This document shows positions 54,342 to 59,486 of a stretch of 59,486 nucleotides of DNA, piece by piece. Made by a program: the position numbers and the translations under genes. This stretch comes from a virus: the IMG/VR virus record IMGVR_UViG_3300027917_000004, positions 1-59,486 of that record. One strand, 5' to 3'. How positions within the stretch are numbered: the stretch's first letter is position 1; each line of letters begins with the position of its first letter. Below the pieces are notes generated by a model. It saw nothing but the letters and a program-made list of their open reading frames with translations. It had not been told where the DNA came from and made no database searches.

Positions 54342-54689
54342 ATGCAACCGATTACAGTTTCCACGACAGATGCCACTGCTGGCACCACATACAGCCGCAA
54401 GGTTCGCATGGATAGCTGGGCATTTGCTCAGACCATCATTCAAGTGGATGTCACCGGCACTGCAACCTATACAGTCGAAACATCGATGGATGACCCGAAT
54501 AGCATCACCAATCCGGTTGATGTTGCGAGCATGACATGGATTAACGCGGCTGATAGTGCGATTGTCGCTAAGACGGCATCGGCTCAAGGCGTTCTTGTTG
54601 CTACACCAACCTTCATCCGCATCAAGCAGACTGCTGGTAATGGTTCGACAACCATGACCCTTGCTCAATTTGGCAATGCTCCATACTAA
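54342..54689 (+). CDS. Small virion protein, 115 aa
   Basis: From ATG 54342 (AAAGGGGAAG upstream). MQPITVSTTDATAGTTYSRK, IIQVDVTGTATYTVETSMDD and TFIRIKQTAGNGSTTMTLAQ: a compact beta protein resembling head-tail or decoration proteins. Lies just before the connector gene. Confidence 0.7.
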   Translation: MQPITVSTTDATAGTTYSRKVRMDSWAFAQTIIQVDVTGTATYTVETSMDDPNSITNPVDVASMTWINAADSAIVAKTASAQGVLVATPTFIRIKQTAGNGSTTMTLAQFGNAPY

Positions 54690-54697
54690 GGTGAGCC

Positions 54698-55390
54698 ATG
54701 GCTACCAGCGGAACATATGCATTCAATCCTTCGCTTGGTGAGTTGACGCTTTATGCGTACAACTTGATCGGCGTTAGGAACACGGCTGTTCTGCAAGAGC
54801 ATATGGAAGCTGCCCGTATGGCTTCCAACATGATGTTGGCGCGGTGGTCCAACCAAGGTGTTAACCTCTGGGCAGTCGATAAAATCACGGTTCCATTGGT
54901 GCAGGGACAATCTACCTACAGTGTAGATGCCAACACCGTTATGATTCTTGATGCTTACATGGTCATCGATAATGGTAATGGTCAGCCAATTGACCGCATT
55001 ATCCTGCCTATTTCGCGCACGGAATACGCTTCTTATCCAAACAAAGAGCAGCAAGGTTTCACAACCACATTCTGGTTTGATCGCTTGCTTTCTCCGACTG
55101 TTACTCTCTGGCCTGTGCCGGATGGAAGTTCTGCTCAGTATCTAAAGTACTATCGTGTTCGACAGCTTCAAGACTCAGAACTTCAAAACGGCCAGCAAGT
55201 TGAAATTCCGTATCTTTGGATGGAAGCTTTTGCTTATGGCTTGGCTCAACGCCTTGCAATGGTTTGGGCACCCGATAAGGTTGCTATTCTTAAACCTATT
55301 GCTGATGAATCGTACATGATTGCAGCAGAGCAAAACGTCGAACAAGCACAGCAATATATTTCGCCGCAGATTTCTGGCTACTTTAGGTAG
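54698..55390 (+). CDS. Head-tail connector, P22 gp4-like
   Basis: 230 residues. GELTLYAYNLIGVRNTAVLQ, MEAARMASNMMLARWSNQGV, NLWAVDKITVPLVQGQSTYS, and WPVPDGSSAQYLKYYRVRQL then YLWMEAFAYGLAQRLAMVWA match the phage tail accessory factor gp4 group that binds under the portal. It is distinct from the adaptor-like protein at 7376. Together with the gp10-like hub it supports a podovirus particle. Confidence 0.83.
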   Translation: MATSGTYAFNPSLGELTLYAYNLIGVRNTAVLQEHMEAARMASNMMLARWSNQGVNLWAVDKITVPLVQGQSTYSVDANTVMILDAYMVIDNGNGQPIDRIILPISRTEYASYPNKEQQGFTTTFWFDRLLSPTVTLWPVPDGSSAQYLKYYRVRQLQDSELQNGQQVEIPYLWMEAFAYGLAQRLAMVWAPDKVAILKPIADESYMIAAEQNVEQAQQYISPQISGYFR

Positions 55391-55399
55391 GGGGCGTGA

Positions 55400-55915
55400 A
55401 TGGGATACGCCTCCAAAGCTGGACGGGCGAGGACTAATCCAAATAGCCCTCAAGCACATGCGATATGTGATCGTTGCGGCTTTCGCTATAACCATGTCGA
55501 TCTGCATTGGCAGTACGATTGGCGCGGCGCGTCAATGATGAACATTCGTTTGTTGGTCTGCAACACTTGCTACGATGCTCCGCAAGAGCAGCTTCGTGCG
55601 ATTGTCGTTCCTGCTGATCCTGTGCCGATTGTTAATCCGCGCATTCAGGATTTTGTCACTGCGGAAACAAATACCCGCGCCACATCAGGCCAGAACACTG
55701 TTGATCCGACCACAAATATCCCCATTATTAACGGGGATACGAGAATCACGCAGGACGACAAGGTTCGTGTTACGCAACAAACGGGTGAGCCTCCAAGGGG
55801 TCTTAACGAAGAACCCGGCACTGATCCGAATGCTCCGGGTGACAATGATCCGGGTCTTCCCTACAATATGGACGAAGTTCCAAAGACAGGTCCGCTTAAC
55901 GGTAGTGAGACCTAA
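55400..55915 (+). CDS. Conserved zinc-ribbon phage protein, 171 aa
   Basis: CDRCGFRYNHVDL ... LLVCNTCYD (residues about 23-58) gives a four-Cys ribbon; the C-terminal ~80 residues are Pro/Asn/Asp-rich and disordered-looking. I recognise the YASKAGRARTNPxSPxAxAICDRCGF start from phage connector regions. RBS TAGGGGG. Possibly an adaptor bridging connector and fibres; not established. Confidence 0.75.
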   Translation: MGYASKAGRARTNPNSPQAHAICDRCGFRYNHVDLHWQYDWRGASMMNIRLLVCNTCYDAPQEQLRAIVVPADPVPIVNPRIQDFVTAETNTRATSGQNTVDPTTNIPIINGDTRITQDDKVRVTQQTGEPPRGLNEEPGTDPNAPGDNDPGLPYNMDEVPKTGPLNGSET

Positions 55916-55933
55916 TTATGCCAGTCTTGATGA

Positions 55934-58126
<2,193 letters not shown>

Positions 58127-58138
58127 TTGGAGGGGAAT

Positions 58139-58333
58139 ATGGCAGTTACGATTTTAGAAAACGGCTGGATCAGTGACGCTTTCGTTCTTGGCGATGGTCC
58201 ACTGGTCTATTCAGACGCAATTGTTTTGCCGCCTGAGCAATACAACGCATTGTCGCCTGATGAAATTGCTGCATTGAAGCAGCAGCGGTATGACAATTGG
58301 ATTGCCATCATTAACACACCTCCGCAGGAGTAA
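58139..58333 (+). CDS. Small protein between fibre genes, 64 aa
   Basis: From ATG 58139 (GGAGGGG upstream): MAVTILENGWISDAFVLGDG, then a beta/helix end LSPDEIAALKQQRYDNWIAI. Such 60-70 residue proteins often sit after collagen-like fibre genes. Possibly a fibre chaperone or attachment protein; unknown. Confidence 0.65.
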   Translation: MAVTILENGWISDAFVLGDGPLVYSDAIVLPPEQYNALSPDEIAALKQQRYDNWIAIINTPPQE

Positions 58334-58336
58334 ACG

Positions 58337-59486
58337 ATGGCAGCGCGGTTTTGGGTCACAGGCGGCACAGGAAACTGGAGTAGCACAACTAATTGGTCAA
58401 CTGCATCTGGTGGAGCCAGTGGCGCATCTGTTCCCGGAACGGCTGATACCGCAACATTTGATGCTTCTTCTGGCGCTGGCACGGCAACCGTTGACAGCAA
58501 CGTAACTATTCAAACTCTGACCATGACGGGGTTTACGGGTACGCTTGCCTTTGGAACAAATAGCATTTCTTTGAATAGCACTGGCACGGTTTATACTGGC
58601 GCTACTACGTTTACTGTTACTGGTACGCCTGTTATCAATGTTACCAGCACTGGTTCAACATCAATTACTGTAAATACAACTGCTACCACTGAAGCAAACT
58701 CAATTTCATTTAATTTTACTGGCGGCACATATGCGTTGTCATTGACTGGCACTACTTCTTTCCGCAATCTTGATTTTACGGGATATGCTGGAACCGTTGG
58801 CAACAGCGCGATTTCAATTTATGGAAATTTAACCGTTTCCACTGGCATGTCTCTTACCGCTGGCACGAATGCTTGGACGTTTGGCGCTACAAGCGGAACA
58901 AAAACGATTACATCAAATGGTAAAACGATTGATTTTCCTCTTACATTTAACGGTGCTGGTGGAGCGTTTCAGCTTCAAGATGCTTTGACTCTTGGGTCAA
59001 CAAGGACTCTAACTCTTACCGCTGGTACGCTGGACCTTAATAGCAAAACGCTTACCACGGGTCTTTTCTCATCAAATGTTTCGTCAACACGTTCTGTTGC
59101 GTTCGGTACAGGTAAGATTGTTCTTATTTCATCTGGAACAGTCTTTGCTGTTACGACTACAACTGGTTGGAGCGTTACTGGAACGCCTGTTGTTGATGTC
59201 AACAACAATACCGCAACAGCAACTACTATCAATCTTGGTGTCAGCGCTGGTGAAACCAATTCTGTTTCGTTCAATATTCTAAGCGGAACTTATACGCTTA
59301 CATTTTTGTCTGGTTGTTCAATTCGTAACTTGGATTATACTGGATTTTCGGGAACTCAGGCAAATGGTACAGTTAATATTTATGGAAATTTAACTGTTTC
59401 CACCGGTATGTCTTTTACCGCTGGCACGAATGCTTGGACGTTTGGCGCAACGTCTGGAACAAAAACTATTACCTCTAATGGTAAAA
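58337..59486 (+). CDS. Giant repeat-rich tail adhesin, N-terminal part
   Basis: First 383 codons of a gene that continues across the circle junction at position 3 of the window and ends at 3296 (about 1448 residues in all). Starts MAARFWVTGGTGNWSSTTNW, a start often seen on phage fibre proteins and autotransporter-like repeats, then runs as Thr/Ser/Gly-rich beta sequence. Two 187-codon modules begin at IYGNLTVSTGM (58817 and 59378). Downstream in the same protein, at 1560, the related IYGDCTISSGM opens a further module. Gene follows the small protein by three bases. Confidence 0.85.
   Translation, partial: MAARFWVTGGTGNWSSTTNWSTASGGASGASVPGTADTATFDASSGAGTATVDSNVTIQTLTMTGFTGTLAFGTNSISLNSTGTVYTGATTFTVTGTPVINVTSTGSTSITVNTTATTEANSISFNFTGGTYALSLTGTTSFRNLDFTGYAGTVGNSAISIYGNLTVSTGMSLTAGTNAWTFGATSGTKTITSNGKTIDFPLTFNGAGGAFQLQDALTLGSTRTLTLTAGTLDLNSKTLTTGLFSSNVSSTRSVAFGTGKIVLISSGTVFAVTTTTGWSVTGTPVVDVNNNTATATTINLGVSAGETNSVSFNILSGTYTLTFLSGCSIRNLDYTGFSGTQANGTVNIYGNLTVSTGMSFTAGTNAWTFGATSGTKTITSNGK
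58817..59486 (+). repeat. 561-bp tandem module repeat inside the adhesin gene
   Basis: The stretch starting ATTTATGGAAATTTAAC occurs at 58817 and again at 59378, 187 codons later, with about 120 bp of high similarity (differences at third positions mainly). Bases 59388-59486 equal 1-99. The two modules differ enough that the exact 99-bp terminal overlap is not confused with them. Confidence 0.75.
59388..59486. repeat. 99-bp exact terminal repeat, right copy
   Basis: Identical to bases 1-99; see left copy. It keeps the reading frame of the giant adhesin gene across the joint. Confidence 0.9.

Overview
The window is a complete tailed-phage genome of about 59.4 kb, written linearly with its ends overlapping. 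Bases 1-99 are repeated exactly at 59388-59486, and the gene that runs off the right end continues in frame at the left end, so the molecule closes to a 59,387-bp circle. Head and tail genes point to a short-tailed, P22/Sf6-type (podovirus-like) particle: an Sf6-type small terminase, a large terminase, a ~780-residue portal, a Mu/HK97-fold-like capsid protein, P22 gp4- and gp10-like connector proteins, two large ejection-type proteins, and no tape measure, sheath or tube gene. The host is probably an alphaproteobacterium. The phage carries a GcrA-type cell-cycle regulator, a family typical of that class, and a holin resembling the 3TM holin of alphaproteobacterial gene transfer agents. No integrase, ParA or full ParB was seen.

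Layout. The late genes run rightward from the large terminase (38586) through the end of the window and on to 20000: terminase, tRNA-Pro, an RNA polymerase alpha-CTD-like protein, DUF551-like paralogues, tRNA-Gln, portal, ParB-fold protein, GroES-like protein, scaffold, capsid, connector, collagen-like fibre, giant adhesin, methyltransferase-glycosyltransferase fusion, lysis genes, tail hub, ejection proteins and a second glycine-rich adhesin. A leftward block (26045-19978) carries recombination genes (ERF annealing protein, YqaJ exonuclease, SSB-like protein), two HNH endonucleases, the GcrA homologue and a glycosyltransferase. From a divergent promoter at about 26.1 kb a rightward early block (26145-33354) carries a Cro/YdaS-like regulator, RusA resolvase, a series of tandem small paralogues, a DNA methyltransferase, an HTH regulator preceded by three operators, a helicase and a primase. 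An accessory segment (33.36-38.58 kb) mixes small leftward genes with the small terminase gene and ends in 710 bp of repeat-rich non-coding DNA.

How it may work together. The phage carries several elements that touch host transcription and the cell cycle: the GcrA homologue, an alpha-CTD mimic, an adenine-methyltransferase-like enzyme, and a site one base away from the chromosomal parS consensus beside 60-bp iteron-like repeats. Six matching 13-bp operators, three before the HTH gene at 29964 and three in two distant intergenic regions, suggest a phage-wide repressor regulon. Four HNH genes are inserted in the genome, and one has its ribosome binding site buried in a hairpin. All function calls rest on reading motifs by eye; no database search was run.
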